Assembly: GCA_046328125.1 (NCBI GenBank)
Contig: JAXLXF010000013.1
Span: 1 to 64,000 of the forward strand
From: JADZEM01 sp046328125
GTDB taxonomy: Bacteria; Chloroflexota; UBA6077; JACCZL01
Reading direction: 5' to 3'
DNA length: 64,000 nt
Below, piece after piece: positions 40,908-49,219 of the stretch (position 1 is its first letter; each line of letters starts with the position of its first letter). Below the pieces are notes generated by a model, which saw nothing but the letters and a program-made list of their open reading frames with translations, was not told where the DNA came from and searched no databases. The translations under genes were made by a program, and so were the position numbers.

Positions 40908-41692
40908 AGAGTCTGCGCTCGGAGACCGAGGCGATCCTGCTGACGCGTGTCGGCGACTGGCTCGGTATCGACGACGATCTCCTGCCGTTCTACGCCCTGG
41001 CTACCGACGACCCGCCCTTCGACACCCTCGTCCGTCGCATGTACGGCTACCACCAGGTCCGCTTCTTCACGCCGTTCGAGAACGCCTGCTGGGCGATCCT
41101 CGGCCAGCGCACGCCGATCTCGGTCGCGCGCGCGGCGAAGCGACGCCTGATGGAGCAGTTCGGCGGCGCCGTCGAGCTGCACGGCTACACCCTGCTGGCC
41201 TTTCCAGAGCCCGCCGATCTTGTGGCCTCCACCAGCCAGGAGCTGGCCGAGCTCGTCAAGAGCGAGCGCAAGGCCGACCGGCTGCTCGCCATCGCGCGAG
41301 CGTTTGCCAGCCAGTATCCATCGGAGCTCCAGGCGATGCCCACCGAGAAACTGAGCGCCTGGCTCCGCGCACTGCCGGGGATCGGGCCGTGGTCCGCGAC
41401 GTTCATCCTGCTGCGAGGATTTGGGCGGGTTGACGCTCCGCTGCCGCTCGGCGCCGCCGACAGCTTCGACCGCGAGCTCCTCCAGGCCGGCCGGGCCGTC
41501 TACGGGCCAGACCTGAGCGCCGCGCAGCTCGCCGAGATCGCCGAGCGGTACGGACCGTGGCGCGGCGCATGGGGACACTACCTGCGCGTCGCCCTGTGAC
41601 GGTTCGCGCGGGCGGCCAGAGCCAGATAGACTCTTCCGTTACCGGCCGATCATGCCCCAGACCCGTCCATCCTCATCTTCGAGGTGCGCACC

Positions 41693-42121
41693 GTGGAGCC
41701 TCGTATCAGCCTGATCACCCTCGGCACGCGCGATCTGGAGCGCGCCGTCCGCTTCTACCGTGACGGCCTCGGCTGGGCCACGTCGAGCGCCGGCGGCGGC
41801 GACGTCGCCTTCTTCCAGTTGGGCGGGCTGGCGCTCGGCCTGTACCCTCGCCACCTGCTTGCAGAAGACGCCCAGCTACCCGAGGCGGGCAGCGGCTTCG
41901 GCGGGATCACGCTGGCGCACAACGTCAGGTCGCGCGAGGAGGTCGATGCCGTGCTGGACGCGGCGGTGGCGGCGGGTGGCACGCTCCTCAAGGCTGCCCG
42001 CGCCGCCGAGTGGGGCGGCTACTCCGGCTACTTCGCGGACCCGGACGGCCACCCCTGGGAGGTCGCCTGGAATCCCGGCTTCACGCTGGAGGAAGATGGC
42101 AGCTTACGCCTGCCTCGATGA
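41693..42121 (+). CDS. VOC family protein
   Basis: 142 residues. Single VOC domain: ISLITLGTRDLERAVRFYRD, WATSSAGGGDVAFFQLGGL, VLDAAVAAGGTLLKAARAAE and YSGYFADPDGHPWEVAWNPG, the last containing the characteristic Glu of the fold's metal site. Relatives are annotated as glyoxalase-like. GTG 41693 is preferred because GAGG lies eight bases upstream; the GTG at 41684 would overlap that site. Unrelated in sequence to the VOC protein at 40225 beyond the fold. Confidence 0.85.
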   Translation: MEPRISLITLGTRDLERAVRFYRDGLGWATSSAGGGDVAFFQLGGLALGLYPRHLLAEDAQLPEAGSGFGGITLAHNVRSREEVDAVLDAAVAAGGTLLKAARAAEWGGYSGYFADPDGHPWEVAWNPGFTLEEDGSLRLPR

Positions 42122-42198
42122 TTGCGCACCTTCCTGCCTGAGTGCCAGTATCCTTTCCTCGGTGCACCACCGCCGGATCGTGCAGGATGTGGAACGAC

Positions 42199-42230
42199 GC
42201 CCTGGGAGCGCGGCGATCTTCGCCGCTTCG
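42199..42230. repeat. Palindromic repeat element, copy 4 (single arm)
   Basis: CCTGGGAGCG followed by core GCGGCGATCTTCGCCGC. Relative to the other copies the C-G pair next to the core centre is changed to G-C on both sides, which keeps the palindrome. No second arm is recognisable downstream in the gap 42122-42362. Confidence 0.65.
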
Positions 42231-42362
42231 CAACGCGACCCCCGTGCTCAGGATCGGGAGGCCAGGCGTTCAGGCGGCACTCCCGAGCACCTCTTCTGGC
42301 TCGACGCTCGGGATGCCCCATCATCCTCACGCGGACGGCGAATCGGGAAGGAGAGACAGACG

Positions 42363-43190
42363 GTGACCTCAGGTCAGGAGAAGCCGTCGTTTCTCGGACC
42401 ACAGTACGCGTCGGCGTTCGAAGATCCGACCGTCGTCGCCTCGTACCACACACGGCCACCATATCCAGAAGCAGTCTTCGACATCGTGGAACGGCTGCTT
42501 CAGGAGTGCCCCGGGGCCGTGCTCGACCTCGGGTGTGGCCCAGGTAATATCGCGCGGCGCCTGGTTGGGGATCCGAGCCTGGCCGGCCTGGTGAAGCGAG
42601 TTGACGCGCTGGACGTGTCGCCGGCCATGATCGCGGCCGGCCGGCAGTCACCCGACGGCGACCATCCCCGACTTCGCTGGCTGCTCGGGCGGGCTGAGGC
42701 CGCGCCGTTGTCGCCGCCGTATGCGCTGGTTACCGCCGCTGCGAGCCTGCATTGGATGGACTGGCCGGTCGTGCTCCCGCGCCTGTGTGACGCCCTGCTC
42801 CCCGCTGGACGGCTGCTGATCGTCGTGGACGACGCCCTGCCGCCACCCTGGCACCACGAGCTGATTCCGATCCTGAAACGGTACTCGACGAACCAGGAGT
42901 TTCGCCCCGGGTTCGATCTGGTGGCGGCCCTGCAAGAGCGTGGCCTGCTCGATCTGGAACGGCGGCTTCGGACCGAGCCGGTCGTCTTTCGTCAGCCTGT
43001 GGCGGCGTACGTCGAGTCGTTCCACGCCCGGAGCGGGTTCTCGCGGTCCCGGATGACACCCGAGGCTCTGGCCGCGTTCGACGCTGCCGTGCACTCCCTG
43101 GTCTCCCGCCACGACGTCGAGACCGTAGAGCTGCAGGTGGTGGCCCACGTCGCCTGGGGCCGGCCGCTCCGCCCTGACGATGGCGCGTGA
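42363..43190 (+). CDS. Class I SAM-dependent methyltransferase
   Basis: 275 residues. SAM-binding motif I is AVLDLGCGPGNIARRLVGDP, motif II VDALDVSPAMI, and LVTAAASLHWMDWPVVLPRL is the UbiE/methyltransf_11-type post-motif. The N-terminus (YASAFEDPTVVASYHTRPPY) is typical of such small-molecule methyltransferases. GTG 42363 has GGAGAG at 7 bp. Substrate unknown. Ends convergently with the exported protein at 43305, with a hairpin between. Confidence 0.88.
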   Translation: MTSGQEKPSFLGPQYASAFEDPTVVASYHTRPPYPEAVFDIVERLLQECPGAVLDLGCGPGNIARRLVGDPSLAGLVKRVDALDVSPAMIAAGRQSPDGDHPRLRWLLGRAEAAPLSPPYALVTAAASLHWMDWPVVLPRLCDALLPAGRLLIVVDDALPPPWHHELIPILKRYSTNQEFRPGFDLVAALQERGLLDLERRLRTEPVVFRQPVAAYVESFHARSGFSRSRMTPEALAAFDAAVHSLVSRHDVETVELQVVAHVAWGRPLRPDDGA

Positions 43191-43243
43191 GCGACAACCG
43201 CGCGACGCCGAATTCTCATGGCCGCGGAATATGGACGGCAATT

Positions 43244-43270
43244 GGGGCGACATCGTGCTGATGTCGCCCC
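43244..43270. terminator. Hairpin between convergent genes
   Basis: GGGGCGACATC (43244-43254) pairs exactly with 43260-43270 around GTGCT. It can serve both the methyltransferase and the exported-protein gene. Confidence 0.65.
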
Positions 43271-43304
43271 TGTCGTGCGTTGGCGCGGCGCTCAGGCTGC
43301 GCGC

Positions 43305-43754
43305 TTAGTTGTTGTCGTTACCGTTACCGTTGTCGTCGAAGCGGTCGATAACGTCGATCTGGTACGCGTCGAAGATGCCGTGATCGCCGTACTCGCCGTG
43401 CATCTGGACGTAGTCGCCGACGTTGACGCCACTGTTATGGAGCTGGTTGTTGTAGATGTGCGCCCAGACGTTGCCGCCGACCTGCCCGACCAGCACACTG
43501 GGCGGCGACTCGTCGCCGTGGATCTCCAGCACCTGGCCTTCCAGGATCCGCTCGGCGCTGTTGTCGTCGCCGAGGTCGTTGTTGTGGCCGCTGTTGTCGT
43601 TATTCATCGCTGGCGCCGCCAGCGCGACGTGGTTAGCCGGGGCGCTGCTCGACGGCAGCAGCGGCGTGCCGGTCAGGGCCGGCAGCGCCATGGCGGTCAT
43701 GATGCCAGCAGCCAGGAGCAGTGCGCGGGCAAGCCTTCCGAATCGTGGGTTCAT
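43305..43754 (-). CDS. Small exported protein with OB-like domain and Asn/Asp/Gly tail
   Basis: 149 residues. Signal peptide MNPRFGRLARALLLAAGIMT through about residue 30, then an Asn/Asp-rich stretch, a beta-rich core (GQVLEIHGDESPPSVLVGQV, VNVGDYVQMHGEYGDHGIFD) resembling a small OB-type barrel, and the tail FDDNGNGNDNN. The acidic tail could bind calcium (inference). Start codon has AGGAGAG upstream. No established family name recognised. Confidence 0.75.
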   Translation of the reverse strand: MNPRFGRLARALLLAAGIMTAMALPALTGTPLLPSSSAPANHVALAAPAMNNDNSGHNNDLGDDNSAERILEGQVLEIHGDESPPSVLVGQVGGNVWAHIYNNQLHNSGVNVGDYVQMHGEYGDHGIFDAYQIDVIDRFDDNGNGNDNN

Positions 43755-44256
43755 TGTCCTGCTCTCCTGCGTTCATAGCGTAAGGCCGAGGGTATCGGCT
43801 GCGCGTTGGTTGGGTGTGGGGCGGCAGCTCGGCTGGATCGCTCGCCAGATCGCCGCTCCCGCCCCTGGTTCATAGCTGTTTGCACGGGCTGTGCCGGCAC
43901 GCTCGACTTGCAGAGCGTTCGGTCAGCCGGCCGGTACCTCCTGCCTTCTCTGTCATGATGCCACGGTACTCGTGACGTAAGCGTTAGCGATCCGTAAACA
44001 TTTCGCTCGCCCTCGCTCTGTCGCCTTTTTGTTACCCTGATGGGCAGGCTTCGTGGGTTACTCGCGGCGCTGACAGGCATCCCGACCGGCGCGTCGGGCG
44101 TGTGCTTCACGTGAAACACAATCGCCAAGAACCGCCACGCAGGGAGAGTCCGGTCCGGTATCCTCAGCGCGACTCACCCGCGCCCGCGACGCCCTCCGTC
44201 ACGGGCTGGTGAGGTGCATTCGACAACCCTGGCCGACAGGAGGCGCGCGAGGCGCA
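43755..44256. other. Intergenic region of about 500 bp
   Basis: Divergent spacer between the exported protein and the FAD oxidoreductase. It contains a near-perfect parS-like site (44103-44118) and stretches of lower G+C (around 43960-44040) suited to promoters. The open frame 43751-44128 on the minus strand has no ribosome site and poor composition; I do not call it. Confidence 0.5.
44103..44118. other. parS-like ParB-binding site
   Basis: TGCTTCACGTGAAACA matches the ParB consensus TGTTTCACGTGAAACA at 15 of 16 positions, including the whole central TTCACGTGAA. It lies in an intergenic region, where functional parS sites are tolerated. ParB binding is inference; no parA/parB genes are in the window. 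Confidence 0.6.
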
Positions 44257-45540
44257 ATGGCAGATGTGGCGGTAATCGGCGCTGGTGCGCTCGGCATGGC
44301 CGGCGCGCGACGGCTCGCGCAGGGCGGCGCCAGCGTGACGGTCTACGAGCGTGAGCCGCGGGCAGGCGGGCTGACGGCCGGCTTCAAGGTCGGGGCGAAC
44401 TGGCTCGACAAGTTCTACCACCACCTCTTCCGCACCGACCGCCGCATGATCGGCCTGTTCGACGAGCTGGGGCTTGGCGGCCGCCTCCAGTGGGGCAAGC
44501 CGCCCACCGCCGTCCTCCGAAACGGCCAGATCCACCCGTTGGCCGGTCCAGTCGAGGTGCTCAAGTTCAGCCCGCTGTCGCCGCTGGCCCGGATTCGCCT
44601 CGGCGCGGCCATCGCCGCGCTCAAAGTCATTCCCGATCCCGAGCGCTTCGAGGGTCAGACCGCCGCTCGCTGGCTCCAGCGCTGGATGGGTCAGGAAGCG
44701 TACGAGGTCGTCTGGGAGCCCCAGCTGCGCGGCAAGTTCGGGGCCGAGGCGGAGAGGATCGGGATGCCCTGGTTCTGGGCCAGGATCCACGACCGCACCC
44801 CCCAGCTCGGCTATCCGCGCGGCGGCTTCCAGGTGCTCTACGACGCCCTCGCCGCCGACCTCGAAGCCAGGGGGTCAACCCTCCAGACCGGCACCGCTGT
44901 CGAGAGCATCGCGCGACGCGGCGACAAGCTGATCCTGACCACTCCTCACGGCGGCCAGCCCTTCGACGCCGTCCTCTGCTCCCTCCCCACCCGCCTGTTC
45001 CTGCGCATCACGACCGACCTGCCAGACTCCTACGTCTCCCAGTTCTCGCAGACCGGCGACCACATCTCGGCCCACTGCCTGATCCTGGAGCTGGACCGCA
45101 AGCTCCAGGACGCCTACTGGGTCAGCGTCGCCGACCCCGGCTATCCATTCGTCGCCCTGGTCGAGCACACCAACTGGATGCCGGCCTCCGACTACGGCGG
45201 CAGCCATCTCGTCTATCTCGGCAACTACCTGCCTCCAGATCACGAGCTGTTCGGCATGTCCGACCAAGCCGTGCTGGAGCGCTTCCTGCCGCATCTCTCC
45301 CGAGTCAACCCCGCATTCGACCGAAGCTGGGTCAAAGCTGCCCACGTGTTCCAGGCGCCGTACGCTCAGCCGATCGTCGGGCTCGGCTACCGTGAGAGCC
45401 TGCCGCCCCACCGGACACCGTTGCCCGGCCTCTGGCTTGCGAACATGGGTCACGTCTACCCGCACGATCGCGGCCAGAACTACAGCGCCATTCTCGGCGA
45501 AGAGGTGGCGGACCGCATCCTGGCCGAGCTGCCCGCCTGA
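44257..45540 (+). CDS. NAD(P)/FAD-dependent oxidoreductase of the protoporphyrinogen-oxidase/amine-oxidase type
   Basis: 427 residues. FAD-binding DVAVIGAGALGMAGARRLAQ then VTVYEREPRAGGLTAGF at the N-terminus, and the C-terminal signature WLANMGHVYPHDRGQNYSAI. Internal YPRGGFQVLYDALAADLEAR fits the HemY/phytoene-desaturase-like family; versions with this architecture are often found in cell-surface glycan loci. ATG 44257 follows GGAGGCGCGCGAGGCGCA. The M20 gene begins 44 bp after its stop with its own ribosome site. Reaction unknown. Confidence 0.88.
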   Translation: MADVAVIGAGALGMAGARRLAQGGASVTVYEREPRAGGLTAGFKVGANWLDKFYHHLFRTDRRMIGLFDELGLGGRLQWGKPPTAVLRNGQIHPLAGPVEVLKFSPLSPLARIRLGAAIAALKVIPDPERFEGQTAARWLQRWMGQEAYEVVWEPQLRGKFGAEAERIGMPWFWARIHDRTPQLGYPRGGFQVLYDALAADLEARGSTLQTGTAVESIARRGDKLILTTPHGGQPFDAVLCSLPTRLFLRITTDLPDSYVSQFSQTGDHISAHCLILELDRKLQDAYWVSVADPGYPFVALVEHTNWMPASDYGGSHLVYLGNYLPPDHELFGMSDQAVLERFLPHLSRVNPAFDRSWVKAAHVFQAPYAQPIVGLGYRESLPPHRTPLPGLWLANMGHVYPHDRGQNYSAILGEEVADRILAELPA

Positions 45541-45584
45541 CCGCGCCCTTACATCCCCTTGCCTTTCGCCCCTCGGAGGAGCCA

Positions 45585-47012
45585 ATGCCCGCCTCGCAGA
45601 GCCGCCTTGACTGGATCACCCGCGCCACCGAGTCCAGAGGCCCGGCCTACGTCGAGATCAGCGACAAGGTCTGGGAGTACGCGGAGCTCCGCTTTCGAGA
45701 GACCCAGGCCGTCGCCACCCAGATCGCCATGCTCGAAGGCGAGGACTTCGCCATCACCCAGAACGTCGCCGGCATGCCGACCGCCTTCGTGGCCGAGGCC
45801 GGGCACGGCTCGCCGATCATCGGCTTCCTGGGCGAGTACGACGCGCTGGCCGGCCTGAGCCAGGTCGCCGGCGCCGCCGAGCCAATCCCCCTGAAGCCGG
45901 GCGAGCCGGGCCAGGGCTGCGGACACAACCTGCTCGGGGCCGGCTCGATGCTGGCGGCCGTCCTGGTCCGCGACTACCTCCGCGATCACGGCCTGCCGGG
46001 CACGGTCCGCTACTACGGCTGCCCCGGCGAAGAGGGCGGCTCCGGCAAGACGTTCATGGCCCGCGACGGCGCATTCGACGACCTGGACGTGGCGTTCTGC
46101 TGGCACGCCGGCTCGTTCAACGGCGTCATGTCGATCCGAAGCCTCGCCAACATCCAGGTCTACTTCCGCTTCAAGGGGCAGGCGTCCCACGCGGCCGGCT
46201 CGCCTCACCTGGGCCGGAGCGCCCTGGACGCCGTCGAGTTGACGAACGTCGGCGTCAACTACCTGCGCGAGCACATGCCGATCGACTGCCGCGTCCACTA
46301 CGCCGTCACCAACACCGGCGGCATCTCGCCGAACGTCGTGCAGGCGAACGCCGAAGTGCTCTACCTCGTGCGCGCGCCCAACGTGACGCAGGCGCGGGCG
46401 CTCTACGAGCGGGTCTGCAACGTCGCGCGCGGCGCCGCGCTGATGACCGAGACCGCCCTCACCATCGAGGTTGACAAAGCCTGCTCGGACACCTTGCCGA
46501 ACGCCGCGCTGGAGCTGGCCCTCTACGACAACCTCGACTTGATGGGGCCAGTCCCGTTCGACGACGCCGACCACGCCTTCGCCAACGAAATCCGCAAGTC
46601 GCTGACCGAGGAGCACATCCGCAGCAGCTTTGATACCTACGGCGCGCCCGTCGATCTCGCCATGGCGCTCCACGATGGCATCGTCCCGTTCGACGGCACC
46701 GCCCTGCCGCGCTCCGGCTCGACCGACGTCGGCGACGTGAGCTGGATCACGCCCACCGCCCAGGTGTACGGCGCCTGCTGGGCGATTGGCACGCCCGGCC
46801 ACAGCTGGCAGGTGGTCGCTCAGGGCAAGTCGCCGGCCGCCCACAAGTCGATGCTCCACGCCGCCAAAGCGCTCGCGCTAACCGCGCTGGACGTGGTCCA
46901 CTCGCCCGAGCTGATGGCCCAGGCGAAAGCGGAGCTGAAGGAGAAGACCGGCGGCAAGCCGTACGTCTGCCCGATCCCGGACGACGTGGTGCCACCCTCG
47001 CAGCGGGGGTGA
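45585..47012 (+). CDS. M20 family amidohydrolase, AbgB-like
   Basis: 475 residues, usual for AbgB-type members. Metal-binding residues are in GQGCGHNLLGAGS (about 106-118), YGCPGEEGGSGKTFM and FCWHAGSFN, and the dimerisation domain includes FKGQASHAAGSPHLGRSALD. Such enzymes cleave the amide bond of aminobenzoyl-glutamate or related N-acyl amino acids. Start codon has CGGAGGAG at 5 bp. It may be co-transcribed with the upstream FAD oxidoreductase. Confidence 0.9.
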   Translation: MPASQSRLDWITRATESRGPAYVEISDKVWEYAELRFRETQAVATQIAMLEGEDFAITQNVAGMPTAFVAEAGHGSPIIGFLGEYDALAGLSQVAGAAEPIPLKPGEPGQGCGHNLLGAGSMLAAVLVRDYLRDHGLPGTVRYYGCPGEEGGSGKTFMARDGAFDDLDVAFCWHAGSFNGVMSIRSLANIQVYFRFKGQASHAAGSPHLGRSALDAVELTNVGVNYLREHMPIDCRVHYAVTNTGGISPNVVQANAEVLYLVRAPNVTQARALYERVCNVARGAALMTETALTIEVDKACSDTLPNAALELALYDNLDLMGPVPFDDADHAFANEIRKSLTEEHIRSSFDTYGAPVDLAMALHDGIVPFDGTALPRSGSTDVGDVSWITPTAQVYGACWAIGTPGHSWQVVAQGKSPAAHKSMLHAAKALALTALDVVHSPELMAQAKAELKEKTGGKPYVCPIPDDVVPPSQRG

Positions 47013-47077
47013 CCGCTCACCGGAGCGACGGGTCAGCGCCGACTCGACTTCCCTCTCACAGAGCTCAGACGCGACCC

Positions 47078-47132
47078 TCACGAATCATCCCGCGTGGATG
47101 ATTCGTGATATCCTCCCTATCAGGAGGATATC
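47078..47132 (+). promoter_or_regulatory. Two tandem inverted repeats before the RES toxin-antitoxin genes; second one hides the ribosome site
   Basis: First: TCACGAATCATCC (47078-47090) and its exact complement 47096-47108, spacer 5 bp, a probable operator. Second: GATATCCTCC (47107-47116) pairs exactly with GGAGGATATC (47123-47132) around CTATCA. The 3' arm contains the GGAGG Shine-Dalgarno of the antitoxin gene at 47135, so the mRNA hairpin would block translation until opened. Confidence 0.65.
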
Positions 47133-47134
47133 CG

Positions 47135-47737
47135 GTGCCCCTTGACACTGCGCCATTCCGCCGAGCTGGCCTGGCCGTGGAGCCGGCCGACTTCGAGCGC
47201 CTGGTTATGGAAGCCGTCGAGCGCGCATTGCCGCTCCGCCCACCAGCCGATGGCCGTGCCGAGCTCGCCGACGACGAGATCCGCTTTCTCCAGGACGCCG
47301 GGGTCGATCTGTCTGAGCTCGAACCCAGGGATCGTGGCGTTGACTCACCGCTGGCACGGACAGCAGCAGAGTATGCTGCCCTCCTGGCGACGGCGCTGAC
47401 GGTCTCTGACCTTGCCGTTCGGCTCGGCGTCGATGTCAGCCGTATCCGTCAGCGCCTCACCGGCCACACCCTCTACGGGGTCAAGGATGGCAAGTCCTGG
47501 CGCATACCGTTGTTTCAGGTGGATGACTCCGGCCTCGCACTGATCCCCGGGCTGAATCGTGTGGTCCCCATGCTGGTCGGGGTGCATCCGGTCGAGGTTG
47601 CTCGATGGTTCACCTTACCTCACGTCGATCTGGAGAATGCCGAGGGGGAGCAGCTGTCGCCGCGTACGTGGCTCCTGAGTGGCGGAGATCCCGCACTGGT
47701 AGCTGCCCTCGCCGAGGAGCTTCACAGGATTGCCTAA
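47135..47737 (+). CDS. Probable antitoxin with excisionase/MerR-like helix-turn-helix
   Basis: 200 residues. A helix-turn-helix of excisionase type lies at about 98-128 (ALTVSDLAVRLGVDVSRIRQ, then LYGVKDGKSWRIPLFQ). The C-terminal half (PGLNRVVPMLVGVHPVEVAR, WFTLPHVDLENAEG, SGGDPALVAALAEELHRI) resembles the toxin-binding and insert region of antitoxins paired with RES toxins, although these more often have an Xre/DUF2384 layout. GTG 47135 was chosen for the AGGAGG site. It overlaps the toxin gene by eight bases. Confidence 0.75.
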   Translation: MPLDTAPFRRAGLAVEPADFERLVMEAVERALPLRPPADGRAELADDEIRFLQDAGVDLSELEPRDRGVDSPLARTAAEYAALLATALTVSDLAVRLGVDVSRIRQRLTGHTLYGVKDGKSWRIPLFQVDDSGLALIPGLNRVVPMLVGVHPVEVARWFTLPHVDLENAEGEQLSPRTWLLSGGDPALVAALAEELHRIA

Positions 47738-48356
47738 GCTCCCACTTCCGCCGAGCGTGGCAGTCCTTGCAAGCGTTCTGCCCGCCTGGAAGATCGTCCC
47801 GACCGACTCGGCCCTCTTCCGGGTCTATTTCAGGGGCGGTCCATTTCCGGTGACCTGGAATCACCTGCGCTACTACGGCCCAACACATGCCAGATTCGAT
47901 CACCATCTGCCGCCGGCGCGCATCCAGAATCGCGGCATCCTGTATGCGTCCGACCATCCTCGGACTCCGCTCGCCGAGGTTTTCCAGGTCAGTCGTACGA
48001 TCGACGCCAGACGTGACGAGCCGTGGCTGGTTGGATTCCGCCTGTCGCGGGAGATACGCCTGCTCGACCTGACCGGCCTCTGGCCGACTCGTGCTGGAGC
48101 TTCGATGGCGATTGCCAGCGGCCTCCGGTCAACCGCCAGACGCTGGTCTAGCACGATCTACGAAGCATATTCAGGCGCAGACGGGCTGTGGTACGGGTCA
48201 TCCATGCACGCGAACGCTCCCTGCGTCGCCCTCTACGAGCGTGGGGCCAGTGCTCTACCAGCACGGCCTTCGTTTCACCGGGCGCTGGCCGACGACACGC
48301 TTCGTGCCTTCCTCGAAACGAGCGCAGACCTGCTCGGATACCGGCTCATTCTGTGA
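47730..48356 (+). CDS. RES-domain NAD+-degrading toxin
   Basis: 208 residues from a TTG that overlaps the antitoxin stop. RES signature residues are seen: Arg in LFRVYFRGGPFPVTWNHLRY, Glu in GILYASDHPRTPLAEVFQVS and the Ser region around IYEAYSGADGLWYGSSM. RES toxins degrade NAD+ by phosphorolysis or hydrolysis and stop growth. Partner and operator arrangement support a toxin-antitoxin module. The TTG start and overlap imply low, coupled expression. Confidence 0.83.
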   Translation: MPKLPLPPSVAVLASVLPAWKIVPTDSALFRVYFRGGPFPVTWNHLRYYGPTHARFDHHLPPARIQNRGILYASDHPRTPLAEVFQVSRTIDARRDEPWLVGFRLSREIRLLDLTGLWPTRAGASMAIASGLRSTARRWSSTIYEAYSGADGLWYGSSMHANAPCVALYERGASALPARPSFHRALADDTLRAFLETSADLLGYRLIL

Positions 48357-48379
48357 TGGTCCAACATCTGCCCCGCACA

Positions 48380-48418
48380 AGATGACCCCTCGCCACTCGC
48401 TACTCGCTACTCGCATCG
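48380..48418. repeat. CTCGCTACTCGCTACTCG-type repeat at a gene 3' end
   Basis: Short tandem CTCGCTACTCG units preceded by CCCCTCGCCA. Sequence-related to the repeats at 40038-40114 and 53207-53285. It abuts the stop codon of the SDR gene (48419-48421). Confidence 0.55.
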
Positions 48419-49213
48419 TCAGGCCCGTGTCACGGAGGTCAGCCCTGGCAGCCGCCCCAGGAAGTTGCCCGTCACGCCGCCGTCCACGATCAAGTCGTGG
48501 CCGTTCACGTACCGAGCCTGAACGCTGAGCAGGAACGCGATGACGTCCGCGATGTCCTCCGGCTGGGCCACCCGTCCCAGCGGGACCAGCGCGTTGCGGG
48601 CCGCCGCGGTCTCGTCGTCCTGGTAGACCGCCGCCGTCATGCCGGTCCGCACCATCCCGGGGGACACCGAGTTGACCCGGATGCCGTCGCGGCCAAACTC
48701 CTGCGCCAGCACCCGCGCCAGCATGATGACCGCCGCCTTCGTCGGGGCGTAGGCGCCCAGGCCGGCGTGCGCGTTGCTACCCGACATCGAGCCGACGATC
48801 ACCATCGCCCCGCCAGTCGCTTTGAGCGTGGGGTGGGCCGCCTGGGCCAGCAAGAACGTCGCTCGGGTGTTGACGGCGAACAGCCGGTCCCAGTCCTCCA
48901 CCGAGTAGCTGACCAGCGGGCCAGGACGGTTGATTCCGGCGTTGCTGACCAGGCCGTCCAGCCCGCCGAATCCGCTGACAGCTTCGCCGACCACGCGTGA
49001 CGGGGCATCCACCGTGCCCATGTCGCCGTAGAGCGGCAGCGCCTCCGCCCCCAGCTCGCGCAGCTCGCCCACCAGCCCGTCCAGCGCCGCCGACGGCTCC
49101 AGGTCCACCGCCGCCACCTGGGCCGTCTCGCCCCGATTGCTCGCGTCACGCGCCAGCCGCAGGCAGGTCGCCCGCCCGATGCCGCTCGCCGCCCCGGTCA
49201 CCAGCACCCGCAT
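48419..49213 (-). CDS. SDR family NAD(P)-dependent oxidoreductase
   Basis: 264 residues. Coenzyme motif VTGAASGIGRATCLRLARD, NAG motif LVSNAGINRPG, catalytic Ser in VGSMSGSNAHAG and Tyr-x3-Lys in GAYAPTKAAVIML, then RVNSVSPGMVRT. A classical SDR acting on an alcohol/ketone pair. It starts six bases after the stop of the second SDR gene on the same strand, so the two form an operon and may act on one pathway. Confidence 0.92.
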   Translation of the reverse strand: MRVLVTGAASGIGRATCLRLARDASNRGETAQVAAVDLEPSAALDGLVGELRELGAEALPLYGDMGTVDAPSRVVGEAVSGFGGLDGLVSNAGINRPGPLVSYSVEDWDRLFAVNTRATFLLAQAAHPTLKATGGAMVIVGSMSGSNAHAGLGAYAPTKAAVIMLARVLAQEFGRDGIRVNSVSPGMVRTGMTAAVYQDDETAAARNALVPLGRVAQPEDIADVIAFLLSVQARYVNGHDLIVDGGVTGNFLGRLPGLTSVTRA

Positions 49214-49219
49214 GTGCCG

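Larger units (their letters stand above)
40581..41599 (+). pseudogene. DNA-3-methyladenine glycosylase (AlkA-like), split out of frame by a hairpin repeat
   Basis: The N-terminal part (40581-40855) reads in one frame: FPRAPFSFGHALGFLRRFPP and VDGRTIAFHVEQSGSTER. After a 52-bp perfect hairpin (40856-40907) the catalytic HhH-GPD part continues in another frame from 40898: ENACWAILGQRTPISVARAA, LRALPGIGPWSATFILLRGF and the late acidic residue region LGAADSFDRELLQAG. Joined, they make a normal AlkA-like glycosylase that excises alkylated bases. Either the gene is broken, or the second part is translated alone from ATG 40898, which lies in the hairpin. The catalytic part itself looks undamaged. 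Confidence 0.72.

Noticed and set aside
43751..44128. 125-codon minus-strand open frame over the parS-like site
   Set aside because: No ribosome site and poor composition; FHVKH in its translation simply reflects the parS sequence.
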